From an uncultured Lachnospiraceae bacterium (GTDB lineage Bacteria; Bacillota; Clostridia; Lachnospirales; Lachnospiraceae), in assembly GCA_902775555.1 (NCBI GenBank), contig CACYMQ010000035.1, forward strand, positions 1-59,948: a stretch of DNA of 59,948 nucleotides. Direction: 5' to 3'. Position numbers and translations under genes: made by a program. Numbering within the stretch: position 1 is the first letter of the stretch; each line of letters starts with the position of its first letter. The notes below the pieces were generated by a model, which saw only the letters and a program-made list of their open reading frames with translations, was not told the DNA's origin and did not search any database. Below, in pieces: positions 26,475 through 35,568 of this stretch.

Positions 26475-27743
26475 ATGAGTTTAAATGATACACCGACAGC
26501 GGAGCGGGTTCAGATCGGCTTCTTCGGTCTCAGAAATGCAGGAAAGAGCAGTCTGGTCAACCGGATCACGGAACAGGAGGTTTCTCTGGTAAGTGAAGTG
26601 AAGGGAACCACCACGGATCCGGTAAAGAAGAGTATGGAGCTGCTTCCGCTTGGGCCTGTGACACTGATCGATACACCGGGCTTCGATGATGAGGGAAGTC
26701 TTGGGGATATGCGGGTCCGGAGGACCAGAGAGGTGATCGCGGTCTGTGATCTTGCGGTTCTTGTTACGGAGCATGAATCATATAATGCGGATGAGAAGGA
26801 ACTGGAACGTCTGATCCTGGAACGGGAGATCCCCTGCATCCGGGTCCGGACCAAAACGGATCTGAAGGATGCCCGGGAGCAGCTGTCGGAAGAGAGGGAT
26901 CCTGAGGTTTTGACTGAGAAGAGGGATCCTGAAGGTCTGCCGGAGGAGAGGAATCCGGAAGATCTTCCCCTCCTTGTCAGTTCGAAGGATGGAACAGGTA
27001 TCCGGGAGCTGAAGGAACGGATGGCCCATATTATGCAGAGCCGGGGAAAGAAACACCGTTTTGTGGCAGATCTGATCCGGCCGGGAGATATGGTGGTGCT
27101 GGTGATCCCCATTGATAGTTCCGCACCCAGAGGAAGACTGATCCTTCCCCAGCAGATGGCGATCCGGGATATACTGGATGCGGGGGCACTCAGTCTTGTG
27201 ACCGGCGTGGAAGAACTGCCGCAGGCCCTGAAGGGGCTTACGAAACCTCCGGCTCTGGTGATCACGGATTCCCAGGCCTTCGGCCGGGTGGCAAAACTGC
27301 TTCCGGAAGAGATTCCACTTACATCCTTCTCCATCCTGATGGCCCGATATAAGGGCTTTCTGAAGCAGGCGGTGGCCGGCGCGGATGTGCTGGACAGGCT
27401 GCCCGATAAGGCACGGATCCTGATCAGTGAGGGCTGTACCCATCACCGGCAGTGTGAGGATATCGGAACCGTAAAGCTCCCCAAATGGATCCGGGAATAT
27501 ACCGGGATCGAACCGGAATTCACATTTACCGGGGGACATGCGTTCCCGGAACAGATCCGGACGTACGATCTTATCATACACTGCGGAGCATGCATGCTGA
27601 CGGATCGGGAGGTACAAAACCGCATGGAACGGGCAGAGAGGGAAGGAGTTCCCTTTACCAACTACGGGACAGCCATCGCACGGATGCATCATATACTGGA
27701 CAGAAGTCTCCGGCCCCTTGCGGGACTGCTGGAAGAGGAATGA
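26475..27743 (+). CDS. hydF: [FeFe]-hydrogenase maturation GTPase HydF
   Basis: 422 residues. The GTPase domain has the P-loop GLRNAGKSS (18-26), switch KGTTTDP and LIDTPGFDD. A 27-residue insertion made of three 9-residue repeats lies at 139-165, just after the KTDL base-recognition motif. The C-terminal scaffold domain keeps all Fe-S ligands: Cys321 and His323 (CTHH) and Cys370/Cys373 (HCGAC). HydF is the scaffold that receives the subcluster from HydE/HydG and hands it to the hydrogenase. It looks functional, unlike hydG upstream. Confidence 0.92.
   Translation: MSLNDTPTAERVQIGFFGLRNAGKSSLVNRITEQEVSLVSEVKGTTTDPVKKSMELLPLGPVTLIDTPGFDDEGSLGDMRVRRTREVIAVCDLAVLVTEHESYNADEKELERLILEREIPCIRVRTKTDLKDAREQLSEERDPEVLTEKRDPEGLPEERNPEDLPLLVSSKDGTGIRELKERMAHIMQSRGKKHRFVADLIRPGDMVVLVIPIDSSAPRGRLILPQQMAIRDILDAGALSLVTGVEELPQALKGLTKPPALVITDSQAFGRVAKLLPEEIPLTSFSILMARYKGFLKQAVAGADVLDRLPDKARILISEGCTHHRQCEDIGTVKLPKWIREYTGIEPEFTFTGGHAFPEQIRTYDLIIHCGACMLTDREVQNRMERAEREGVPFTNYGTAIARMHHILDRSLRPLAGLLEEE
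26889..26969 (+). repeat. Three 27-bp in-frame repeats inside hydF
   Basis: Units start at 26889, 26916 and 26943 and encode EERDPEVLT, EKRDPEGLP and EERNPEDLP. They lengthen the loop between the KTDL motif and the next GTPase strand. Confidence 0.85.
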
Positions 27744-27767
27744 AAAAACATAATAGGACAGTTTCAG

Positions 27768-27806
27768 GAAACCTTAAAAAACTTTTTTGTTTTTTAAGGT
27801 TTCTTT
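27768..27806 (+). terminator. Hairpin terminator after hydF
   Basis: A perfect 15-bp stem (GAAACCTTAAAAAAC at 27768-27782 and GTTTTTTAAGGTTTC at 27789-27803) with a T6 loop. The arms are A/T-rich, so it may act on both strands. It separates hydF from the VTC gene. Confidence 0.75.
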
Positions 27807-27856
27807 CAGTTTCACGGGTTATCATGGCATCATCAACAGAGAGAGGAGGAGTGGTC

Positions 27857-28627
27857 ATGAGTAATTATCAGGAAATCTTTCAGAGAACCGAGATAAAGTA
27901 TCTGATCAGCGAAGAGCAATATACGGAACTTCGAAAGAGGCTTAGTAAGATGGCAGAGGTGGATAAGTACGGGGAAACGGATATCCTGAACATTTACTAT
28001 GACACTCCGGGCTTCGAACTGATCCGGGCGTCCTTGGAGAAGCCGGTTTACAAAGAGAAGCTCCGGCTGAGAAGCTACGGGACGGCGACAGAGGATTCCA
28101 CATCTTTTATCGAGATCAAGAAGAAATATAAAGGCGTTGTATATAAGCGCAGGATCGATGCCCCTTATACCGATGCGAAGGAGTATCTGGACGGAAGGTC
28201 AGATCTGGAACAGAATTGCCAGATCAAAACGGAGATCGATGCTTTCCTTGACGGATACAGGGGACTTCGGCCGGCGATGGCCATTTCCTATAAAAGGATC
28301 GCCATGGCGGGTACAGAGGATCCGGAATTACGTATCACATTTGACAGGGAGATCCTTTGGAGAACCGACAGACTGGATCTTCGGGAAGGCGCAAAGGGAG
28401 AAGATCTTCTGAAGCCGGGACAGAGGCTGATGGAGGTCAAGATCGCAAATGCCTTTCCCATGAAGCTGGCAAGGATATTCAGTGAACTGGGTATCTTTCC
28501 GGTATCCTTTTCCAAATACGGAAGAGGATATGAGATCATGGCGCAAAGGCAGATGGCGGTATCGCAGGTCTGCAGACTGGCCGGCCTTGCGGCGTCGGAA
28601 GGAAGAAAGGAGGTAGCTTATGTTTGA
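27857..28627 (+). CDS. VTC-domain (polyphosphate polymerase-type) protein
   Basis: 256 residues, one VTC-like tunnel domain of the CYTH/TTM group. Charged residues line the strands, as in RTEIKYLIS, KEKLRLRSYG, FIEIKKKYKG, YKRRID, ISYKRIAM and LMEVKI. In yeast this domain makes polyphosphate; in Clostridia it is usually found with a DUF4956 membrane protein and a CotH or Cthe_2159-like surface protein. Here the DUF4956 gene follows with an 8-nt overlap. ATG27857 has GAGGAGG upstream; an open frame reaching back into hydF is not used. Confidence 0.85.
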   Translation: MSNYQEIFQRTEIKYLISEEQYTELRKRLSKMAEVDKYGETDILNIYYDTPGFELIRASLEKPVYKEKLRLRSYGTATEDSTSFIEIKKKYKGVVYKRRIDAPYTDAKEYLDGRSDLEQNCQIKTEIDAFLDGYRGLRPAMAISYKRIAMAGTEDPELRITFDREILWRTDRLDLREGAKGEDLLKPGQRLMEVKIANAFPMKLARIFSELGIFPVSFSKYGRGYEIMAQRQMAVSQVCRLAGLAASEGRKEVAYV

Positions 28628-29303
28628 ATCCGGTTTTTTTAATACGATCTTTACAGAAAGTACACTCAGTGGAACTGATTTCCTGATCGCGACCTGCTGC
28701 TCTGTGATCTGCGGTCTGGTCATTGCCCTCCTGTATAATATCAGAAATCACAGTTCCAAGAGTTTTCTTATTACCCTGGCGGTACTTCCGGCAGCGGTAC
28801 AGATGGTGATCATGCTGGTCAACGGAAATCTCGGTGCCGGCGTAGCGGTGGCAGGGGCCTTCAGTCTGGTCCGCTTCCGTTCCGCACCGGGCCGTGGCCA
28901 GGAGATCGCCTGCATCTTCCAGGCTATGGCAGTCGGCCTTGCCACAGGCATGGGCTATATCGGGATCGCGGCTATATTTACCGTCCTGATCTCCGTTATC
29001 ATGCTGGTCCTGAATCTGACGGGGATCGGTGACTCCTCAAACGGAGAGAGGATCCTGAAGATCACGGTCCCCGAGAATCTGGACTTTGAAGGAAAGTTCG
29101 ATTCCGTCTTTGATAAGTACCTGGACCGCTATACCATAGAGGAAGTGAAGACCGTCAATATGGGAAGTCTCTATAAGATCAGCTACCATGTGTTTACCAG
29201 GCCAGATATTTCCATCAAGAGCATGATGGACGAGTTGAGAGCAGGAAACGGAAATCTGGAGATCAGTCTCTCCCGTCCGGTCACATCCATGGACGAGCTA
29301 TAA
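28620..29303 (+). CDS. DUF4956 membrane protein
   Basis: 227 residues. Three or four membrane segments at the front (ATCCSVICGLVIALLYNI, then LVNGNLGAGVAVAGAFSLVR) and a soluble C-terminal domain. The motif SLVRFRSAPGRGQEI is the hallmark of DUF4956. It overlaps the VTC gene; the conserved pair is thought to work together at the membrane, perhaps in polyphosphate or polymer handling, but the function is not established. Confidence 0.88.
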   Translation: MFESGFFNTIFTESTLSGTDFLIATCCSVICGLVIALLYNIRNHSSKSFLITLAVLPAAVQMVIMLVNGNLGAGVAVAGAFSLVRFRSAPGRGQEIACIFQAMAVGLATGMGYIGIAAIFTVLISVIMLVLNLTGIGDSSNGERILKITVPENLDFEGKFDSVFDKYLDRYTIEEVKTVNMGSLYKISYHVFTRPDISIKSMMDELRAGNGNLEISLSRPVTSMDEL

Positions 29304-29369
29304 ACAGGCGTCAGCTGTCGAAAGGCAGTTCATGCATACATCTCATAATCTCTTTACACTTTTGACCAT

Positions 29370-29412
29370 GCACCGGCAGTCAGTCCCCCTTTCCTGACTG
29401 TCGGTGCTTTTC
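29370..29412 (+). terminator. Terminator after the DUF4956 gene
   Basis: GCACCGGCAGTCAG at 29370-29383 pairs with CTGACTGTCGGTGC at 29394-29407 (one G-T pair), followed by TTTTCTT. The remaining gap to the MATE gene holds a REP-like element and a palindromic operator. Confidence 0.9.
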
Positions 29413-29446
29413 TTGTGTAGTGTACGATATGGTGTGTGGCAATCAA

Positions 29447-29476
29447 TAAAGATTCTTCGCTTCGCTCAGAATGACA
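29447..29476 (-). repeat. REP-like element, inverted half copy
   Basis: AAAGATTCTTCGCTTCGCTC followed by AGAATGACA: the same arm as at 10784, 16610 and 26411 but in the opposite orientation. It lies between the terminator at 29370 and the MATE promoter. Confidence 0.8.
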
Positions 29477-29500
29477 GGGGTGTGTCATATCGGCGGTTGT

Positions 29501-29534
29501 ACGGGTATACAAATATACCCGTAAATGTTACAAT
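29501..29534 (+). promoter_or_regulatory. Palindromic operator overlapping the MATE promoter
   Basis: ACGGGTATA (29501-29509) and TATACCCGT (29514-29522) form a perfect 9-bp inverted repeat around CAAA. A -10 box TACAAT lies at 29529-29534, and the -35 position (TATACA, 29506-29511) falls inside the palindrome. This is the layout of a site for a dimeric repressor (MarR or TetR type). No such regulator gene is adjacent. Confidence 0.65.
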
Positions 29535-29593
29535 ATAAGCGTTACATGTGCGGCTGTCAGGCCGTGGGAGACAGGATCGGGAGGCAAAGATCG

Positions 29594-30967
29594 GTGGCAA
29601 AAACCATAGATATGACGACCGGCTCACCGGGGAAGCACATCTTACGATTTGCTGTTCCGTTGCTGTTGGGGAATCTGTTTCAGCAATTCTATAATATGGT
29701 GGACACCGTGATCATCGGTCAGAATCTGGGAACCTCGGCGCTGGCATCTGTGGGTGCCACTGGTTCGATCTGCTTTATGATCATCGGCCTTTGTCTCGGG
29801 ATCTGCGCAGGCTTCGGTATACCGGTATCCCAGCGGTTCGGAGCCAGGGATTACAGCGAGATGAGACGTTATGTGGCAAATGCGGCATGGGCATCCATCG
29901 GTCTGTCTGTCATCATTACCACGACGGTCCTTATCCTGTGTGATGATATCCTTCAGGCCATGAATACGCCGGGGGATATCTATGACGGAGCCTATACCTA
30001 TGTTTCCATTCTTTTTATGGGCATCCCTCTTACGATCATGTATAATCTCTGCGCCAGCGTGGTCCGGGCCATGGGGGACAGCAAGACGCCGCTTTATTTC
30101 CTGATCATTTCATCCCTGCTGAATATCGTACTGGATCTGGCACTGGTGGAGCCGTTCGGTATCGCCGGCCCGGCCTGGGCTACGGTGATCTCTCAGGGTG
30201 TATCCGGCGTACTGTGCCTGATCTACATGAGGAAGCGATACAAGATCCTTCGGATGCAGCCGGGAGAAGCACATCTCTCCTTTCGCCATGTCGGAAGGCT
30301 CCTGATGCAGGGACTTCCCATGGGACTGCAGTATTCCATAACGGCGATCGGAAGCGTGATCCTTCAGAGTTCCGTGAATGATCTGGGCTCCAACTACGTG
30401 GCAGCCATGGCGGCGGGACAGAAGATCTCCATCTTCTTCTGCTGTCCGTACGAAGCACTGGGAAATACCGCCGCGACTTACGGCGGACAGAATATCGGCG
30501 CCGGTCGTCCGGACCGGATCAATAAGGGTGTAAAGGCACTCCTTCTGTATGGGTTTATCTACGCGGCTGCCGCTGCGGTGATCCTATTCCTGTTCGGAGG
30601 AGCGCTGTCCAGGCTGTTTATGGACCAGCCGGATCCCTTTATAGAGGAAAATGCACATTTGTTCCTGAAATTTAATTCTTCCTTTTATGCGCTTCTGGCC
30701 ATCGTAAATATCGTGCGGTTTATGATCCAGGGGATGGGATATTCCATACTGGCCATCACGGCCGGCGTATTTGAGATGGTCGCCAGGGCTCTGGTGGGAT
30801 TTGTATTCGTAGGTCTCTACGGTTTCCCGGCGGCATGCATGGCGAATCCGGCGGCGTGGATCGCTGCCGACATTTTCCTGATCACCGCCTTTATCCTGAT
30901 CGTCAGAAGAGAAAAAAGGAAGGTCGAACTATACAGAATTCAAAGGCAGGCAGGAGGTAGCGAATGA
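29594..30967 (+). CDS. MATE-family efflux transporter
   Basis: 457 residues with twelve membrane segments. MATE signatures are seen: FAVPLLLGNLFQQFYNMVDT near the start and GQNIGAGRPDR in the second half. These carriers expel cationic drugs or metabolites with Na+ or H+. GTG29594 is preferred, 9 nt from GGGAGG; a start at 29525 lies before the -10 box and is unlikely. Its stop overlaps the ATG of the GH3 gene (ATGA), so both are made from one transcript under the palindromic operator. Confidence 0.88.
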   Translation: MAKTIDMTTGSPGKHILRFAVPLLLGNLFQQFYNMVDTVIIGQNLGTSALASVGATGSICFMIIGLCLGICAGFGIPVSQRFGARDYSEMRRYVANAAWASIGLSVIITTTVLILCDDILQAMNTPGDIYDGAYTYVSILFMGIPLTIMYNLCASVVRAMGDSKTPLYFLIISSLLNIVLDLALVEPFGIAGPAWATVISQGVSGVLCLIYMRKRYKILRMQPGEAHLSFRHVGRLLMQGLPMGLQYSITAIGSVILQSSVNDLGSNYVAAMAAGQKISIFFCCPYEALGNTAATYGGQNIGAGRPDRINKGVKALLLYGFIYAAAAAVILFLFGGALSRLFMDQPDPFIEENAHLFLKFNSSFYALLAIVNIVRFMIQGMGYSILAITAGVFEMVARALVGFVFVGLYGFPAACMANPAAWIAADIFLITAFILIVRREKRKVELYRIQRQAGGSE

Positions 30968-33513
30968 GAAAACACATGAGGAAACATTTGATCGGTCATA
31001 CCCTGGCCGCGGCAATGGCGCTGAGTCTTTTTACACCGGGCTGTGCAAGGGCAGAGGCGTCTGCGGATCCCACACCGGAGGGGATCCTGAAGGATATGTC
31101 TACCGAGGAAAAGGTCAGCCAGATGATCATGCCGAGTATACGACGCTATCGGCCGGAGGGTGCGGAGAAGTCCGGGTATGTAACGGTTCTTCCCGACGAA
31201 CTGAAAGACTATCTGGGTACCCACAGTTTTGCCGGCGTTGTCCTTTTCTCGGAAAATACGGAGGGTACCGAACAGACGGTACGCCTGATCGATTCCCTCC
31301 AAAACGCGAATACCGCATCGCAGGTACCCGTACAGTATTTCGTTTCCATCGATCAGGAGGGAGGTACCATCGCCCGCCTGAATGAATGCGTTCAGGGCCC
31401 CGGAAATATGGCGCTTTCAGCTACGGGAGATCCGAACAACGTAACGAAGATGAATGAGATCATCGGGCAGGAACTGTCAGCCCTCGGTTTCAATATGAAT
31501 TTCAGTCCGGTGGCCGACGTAAACAACAATGCGGCGAATCCCATCATCGGAGCCCGCTCCTTCTCGGATGATCCCCAGGTGGTAAGTGCTTATGCAAAGC
31601 TCAGTATGGATGCGCTGGAGAAAGAGGGGATCATCGGATGCGCAAAGCATTTCCCGGGGCATGGTGACACAGGGACGGACAGCCATACCGGTCTCCCCTG
31701 TATCGATAAGAGTTATGATGAGATAAAGAAGCTGGAACTGCTTCCCTTCTCAAACCTGGTGAACAGCGGAGCCGAGATGATCATGACGGCGCATATCCAG
31801 TATCCGCAGATCGAAAAGGAGACCTATATCTCCAAGAAGGACGGAGGGGTCATCTCTCTTCCGGCTACCCTGTCCGGGACGATCATTACGGATATCCTGC
31901 GGGGTGATATGGGCTATCAGGGCGTAGTGGTAACGGATGCGATGAATATGGATGCCATTTGGGATCATTTTAGTCCGGAGGATTCCATGGAGCTTGCCAT
32001 GAGGGCAGGCGTGGATATCATACTGATGCCGGTGGAACTCACAACGAAGGAAGCCAGAGACGGTATGGACGGCCTGATCAAACTGATGGCGGCGAAGGCG
32101 GAGAAGGACAGCGGGCTGATGGAGAAGATCGACGCGGCAGTACTTCGTATACTGAAGCTGAAGGAGGAACACGGTCTGCTGTGGACATATAAAAGCGGCG
32201 ATGTGGAAGCACGGGTCGCCGATGCAAAGCGCATCGTCAGCACGAAGGCCAATCATGGCACGGAGTGGGATATCACAAAAGCGTCCATGACACTGGTAAA
32301 GAATGATGATCATACACTTCCTATCACAGGTAAGAATAAGAAGGTGGTGATCCTGACAGCCTATGGGGATGAACCCCTGCCGATGGAATATGCGGTGGAC
32401 CTGGTACGCCAGGAAGGGAAGCTGCCGGAGGGCAATACCTATAAGGTGTACTGCTGCAGAGGCATGGATACGGCCGAAAAGAAGCCGGAGGTCCTGGACT
32501 GGGTGAAGGATGCGGACGTGGTCGTGGCCATTTCGGAAATGTACAGCAGCAGTTTCCTGACCGGAAGTTATGCTTCCATGCTGGATGATGTGATCCTAAA
32601 GACCCATGAGCATGGCGGAAAGGTCGTCGTGATGAGTGTCTATCATCCCTATGATGTGGCAAGGTTCCAGGACGCGGACGCCATCATGATCACTTACGGG
32701 TGCCGGTCCATGAATCTGGATCCGAGAACGGATACGGAACCCATGAAGCGCTACGGGCCCAATATGGCAGCGGCTCTTTATCTTATGCTGAAGGAAGAAG
32801 CACCCACGGGAAAACTCCCGGTGAAGATCCCGAAGCTGAATGCGGCGAAAGACGGATACAGCAGTGAACTGCTTTATGACAGAGGCTTCGGACTGACTTA
32901 TGAGAAGGAGCCGGAAGAGCCGGATAAGCCGGATGAACCCGGGGTTTCCTATTCCTCCGAGTGGGTGAATGGTCTCTGGTATGAAAAGAACGGAACACAG
33001 ACCTATAAGTATAAGGGAAGCTGGAAGAAGAACAGCAAGGGCCGGTGGTTTGAGGATACCTCCGGCTGGTACCCGAAGAACCGTTGGCAGAAGATTGACG
33101 GAAAGTGGTACTTCTTTGACCGCTCCGGTTATATGGCGAAGGATGAATGGAGACAGGGGTATTATCTGAATCCGGACGGAAGCTGGACCTATCAGCCGAA
33201 GGCCAAATGGGAGAAGATCAAGTGGAACTGGTTCTATAAGGACAGCAGCGGGAAACAGCCCGTGAACAGCTGGCAGAAGATCGACGGAAACTGGTATTTC
33301 TTCAAAAAAGACGGTTCCATGGCCTCGGCGGAATACGTCAAAGGTTACTGGCTGAATGAGAGCGGAAGCTGGACCTATAAGAAGAGATCGTCCTGGCATA
33401 AGAACAGTAAGGGCTGGTGGTACGGAGAAAAAGCCGGCTGGTATGCAAAGAGCATGGAACTGACCATCGACGGTAAGGAATACCGTTTCGATGCGAAGGG
33501 CTATATGAAATAG
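30964..33513 (+). CDS. Secreted GH3 beta-N-acetylhexosaminidase with choline-binding-type wall repeats
   Basis: 849 residues. A signal peptide (HTLAAAMALSLFTPGCARA) is followed by a GH3 barrel: SIDQEGG, KHFPGHGDTGTDSHTGLP at 228-245 (the Asp/His acid-base loop of NagZ-type enzymes) and nucleophile Asp325 in VVTDAMNMD. A C-terminal alpha/beta domain follows, then from about 655 a set of aromatic repeats (GWYPKNRWQKIDGKWYFF and relatives) that bind teichoic-acid choline or the wall. It should trim GlcNAc from peptidoglycan or glycans at the cell surface. The start is coupled to the MATE gene. Confidence 0.9.
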   Translation: MRKHMRKHLIGHTLAAAMALSLFTPGCARAEASADPTPEGILKDMSTEEKVSQMIMPSIRRYRPEGAEKSGYVTVLPDELKDYLGTHSFAGVVLFSENTEGTEQTVRLIDSLQNANTASQVPVQYFVSIDQEGGTIARLNECVQGPGNMALSATGDPNNVTKMNEIIGQELSALGFNMNFSPVADVNNNAANPIIGARSFSDDPQVVSAYAKLSMDALEKEGIIGCAKHFPGHGDTGTDSHTGLPCIDKSYDEIKKLELLPFSNLVNSGAEMIMTAHIQYPQIEKETYISKKDGGVISLPATLSGTIITDILRGDMGYQGVVVTDAMNMDAIWDHFSPEDSMELAMRAGVDIILMPVELTTKEARDGMDGLIKLMAAKAEKDSGLMEKIDAAVLRILKLKEEHGLLWTYKSGDVEARVADAKRIVSTKANHGTEWDITKASMTLVKNDDHTLPITGKNKKVVILTAYGDEPLPMEYAVDLVRQEGKLPEGNTYKVYCCRGMDTAEKKPEVLDWVKDADVVVAISEMYSSSFLTGSYASMLDDVILKTHEHGGKVVVMSVYHPYDVARFQDADAIMITYGCRSMNLDPRTDTEPMKRYGPNMAAALYLMLKEEAPTGKLPVKIPKLNAAKDGYSSELLYDRGFGLTYEKEPEEPDKPDEPGVSYSSEWVNGLWYEKNGTQTYKYKGSWKKNSKGRWFEDTSGWYPKNRWQKIDGKWYFFDRSGYMAKDEWRQGYYLNPDGSWTYQPKAKWEKIKWNWFYKDSSGKQPVNSWQKIDGNWYFFKKDGSMASAEYVKGYWLNESGSWTYKKRSSWHKNSKGWWYGEKAGWYAKSMELTIDGKEYRFDAKGYMK

Positions 33514-33539
33514 AGACAGGAAGGCACGGATGAAATTTC

Positions 33540-34913
33540 TCAGGAGGGATCCCCTGAGGTGTTCTTTTGCTGATCTCCGGATTTGTCTTCTCCCAGATCC
33601 TCCGGGAGGATATAGGACAGGATCAGAGCGACCACAAAGACCACCGCTACAACATTTGTACTGAAGATGTCCTGAACGATCATGGGAAAGTTCTTCCAGA
33701 TACCGGTCTCGCTTGCGGCTGTCATTCCGACACCCAGGGCGAGAGACAGGGCCGCAATGGTGATATTCTTTTGGGAGAAGCCGCATTTTGCGATCATCTG
33801 CATACCCGAGAGGAGGATCTGTCCGAACATGAGGATCGTGCAACCCCCCAGCACAGGCTGTGGTACGGATGCAAAGAACTGTCCGATGGGCGGGAAGAAT
33901 CCTGCCAGCACCAGGATGGCCGCACCGGTCATGATGGTGAAACGGTTTACGACATGGGTCATGGCGACCAGACCGACATTCTGGGAGAAAGAGGTGATGG
34001 GGGGACAGCCGAAAAGGGATGAGACAGAGGACATGAAGCCGTCTGCCGCTATGGATCCGGAAAGCTCCTTCTCAGTGGCATTTCGCCCGAGACCGCCGGA
34101 GGCCAGAGCAGAGGTATCGCCGATGGTTTCCGTGGCGGAAACAAGATAGATGACAAAGAGGGACAGGATCGGTCCGAAACGGAATACCGGTTCATAGATC
34201 AGAAAATGCGGTAAGGTAAAGAAACCACCGCTCCAGATGTCAGCAAGATCGACCATTCCCAGACAGACAGAGAGGATATATCCGCCGATCAGTCCGGCCA
34301 GGAAGGCCAGCGAACGGGAGACTCCCTTGACGAAGATCATCCACAGGAGAGCAATGGTCAGTGTGACAAAACCCACCAGAAGATTCTTCAGCGAACCGTA
34401 ATCCTCCGTATACCCCCCGCCCAGGGAACGTGTACCCACGGTGAAAAGGGAGAGCCCGATCCCGCAGACCACGGTGGCAGGAACGATGGGCTTGATATAT
34501 CGGACGACCTTACGCAGCCCGAGACCCAGAACGCCTTCCATAAGACCGCCGGCCAGAACGGATCCGATGACCACCGGATAACCGAAGTTCGCGGCAATGG
34601 TGCAGAGCACGGATACAAAGGTGAAGCTGATCCCCATTACGATGGGCAGCCCGGATCCGATCCGCCATATCGGGTAGAGCTGGATCAGGGTGGCGATACC
34701 GGCGATGAACATGGCATCCTGGATCAGATGTCCCAGCTCCGTGCCGGCGATGGCGGGACTTGCAGAGGAAGCGATGATGGTGATGGGGGTCAGATTTGCC
34801 ACGAACATGGCAAGAACGTGCTGAAGACCATAGGGGATCGCACGACCGAGAGGTACCCGTCCGTCCAACTGATAGATGTTTTTCACATTTCCGCTCTTTT
34901 TTCTGCCGGACAT
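33540..34913 (-). CDS. NCS2-family xanthine/uracil permease
   Basis: 457 residues with about fourteen membrane segments. NCS2 motifs are evident: the first-helix GLQHVLAMFVANLTP, SATETIGDTSALA (the Glu that binds the base) and GCPPITSFSQNVG. It lies 18 nt downstream of xpt on the same strand, so xanthine is the most likely substrate. The gene ends convergently with the GH3 gene, 26 nt away; no clear terminator is seen in that small gap, though CTCAGG/CCTGAG at 33539-33558 forms a short stem. Confidence 0.9.
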   Translation of the reverse strand: MSGRKKSGNVKNIYQLDGRVPLGRAIPYGLQHVLAMFVANLTPITIIASSASPAIAGTELGHLIQDAMFIAGIATLIQLYPIWRIGSGLPIVMGISFTFVSVLCTIAANFGYPVVIGSVLAGGLMEGVLGLGLRKVVRYIKPIVPATVVCGIGLSLFTVGTRSLGGGYTEDYGSLKNLLVGFVTLTIALLWMIFVKGVSRSLAFLAGLIGGYILSVCLGMVDLADIWSGGFFTLPHFLIYEPVFRFGPILSLFVIYLVSATETIGDTSALASGGLGRNATEKELSGSIAADGFMSSVSSLFGCPPITSFSQNVGLVAMTHVVNRFTIMTGAAILVLAGFFPPIGQFFASVPQPVLGGCTILMFGQILLSGMQMIAKCGFSQKNITIAALSLALGVGMTAASETGIWKNFPMIVQDIFSTNVVAVVFVVALILSYILPEDLGEDKSGDQQKNTSGDPS

Positions 34914-34931
34914 AAGGCCCCCTCCGTAGTA

Positions 34932-35507
34932 TCAGTCGCGGAAAATGATCTTTCCGTCGTCTGTCATTTCATCTATGATGGCAAGAGAGGTAACAGAGAT
35001 GCCCTGATCTCTGAGGATCTTTCCGCCATCCTGGAATCCTTTCTCGATACAGATTCCCACTCCTTCCACCGTGGCTCCTGCATCCCGGCATAACTGTAAC
35101 AGTCCCAGCATGGCATTTCCCGTGGCAAGGAAGTCATCTACGATCAGAACATGATCCTCTGCAGACAGGTAATCCCTGGAGATCGTGACCTGATAATCCT
35201 TTTTGTAGGTATATGAGGTGACAGTTGCCGTGTAGAGATCATTTCCCAGATTCAGGCTCCGGGATTTCTTTGCAAAGAGCACGGGGACTCCGAAGGATCT
35301 GGCAACAGAACATGCAATGGCTATACCGGAGGATTCGATAGTCAGGATCCTGGTGATCCCGCGATCCTTGTATGCTGCGTAGAATTCTTCACCGATCCGG
35401 TCCATCAGAGTCACATCGATCTGATGATTCAGGAATCCGTCAACCTTCAGTATCTGTCCGGGGAAGACCCGACCTTCCGTCAGGATCTTGTCTTTCAGCA
35501 ATTCCAT
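34932..35507 (-). CDS. xpt: Xanthine phosphoribosyltransferase
   Basis: 191 residues, the usual Xpt length. The opening MELLKDKILTEGRVFPGQILKVD, the PRPP-binding loop VLIVDDFLATGNAM and the end GISVTSLAIID match the family closely. It converts xanthine and PRPP to XMP. It is first of a two-gene operon with the NCS2 permease. GGAGG precedes the start. No purine riboswitch is seen in the leader; control may instead be through the palindrome at 35544. Confidence 0.95.
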   Translation of the reverse strand: MELLKDKILTEGRVFPGQILKVDGFLNHQIDVTLMDRIGEEFYAAYKDRGITRILTIESSGIAIACSVARSFGVPVLFAKKSRSLNLGNDLYTATVTSYTYKKDYQVTISRDYLSAEDHVLIVDDFLATGNAMLGLLQLCRDAGATVEGVGICIEKGFQDGGKILRDQGISVTSLAIIDEMTDDGKIIFRD

Positions 35508-35539
35508 ATCAGCCTCCTGGTCATAGTAAAGATAGTATT

Positions 35540-35568
35540 ATTTTATCCCAGATCAGGGATATATACAA
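35540..35568 (-). promoter_or_regulatory. xpt promoter with palindrome between -35 and -10
   Basis: On the minus strand TTGTAT (35568-35563) and TAAAAT (35545-35540) are spaced by 17 nt. The inverted repeat TATCCC-N6-GGGATA at 35544-35561 fills the spacer, a position where a bound repressor would block the polymerase. On the plus strand a TATAAT at 35616-35621 probably serves the GGDEF-EAL gene. Confidence 0.6.
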
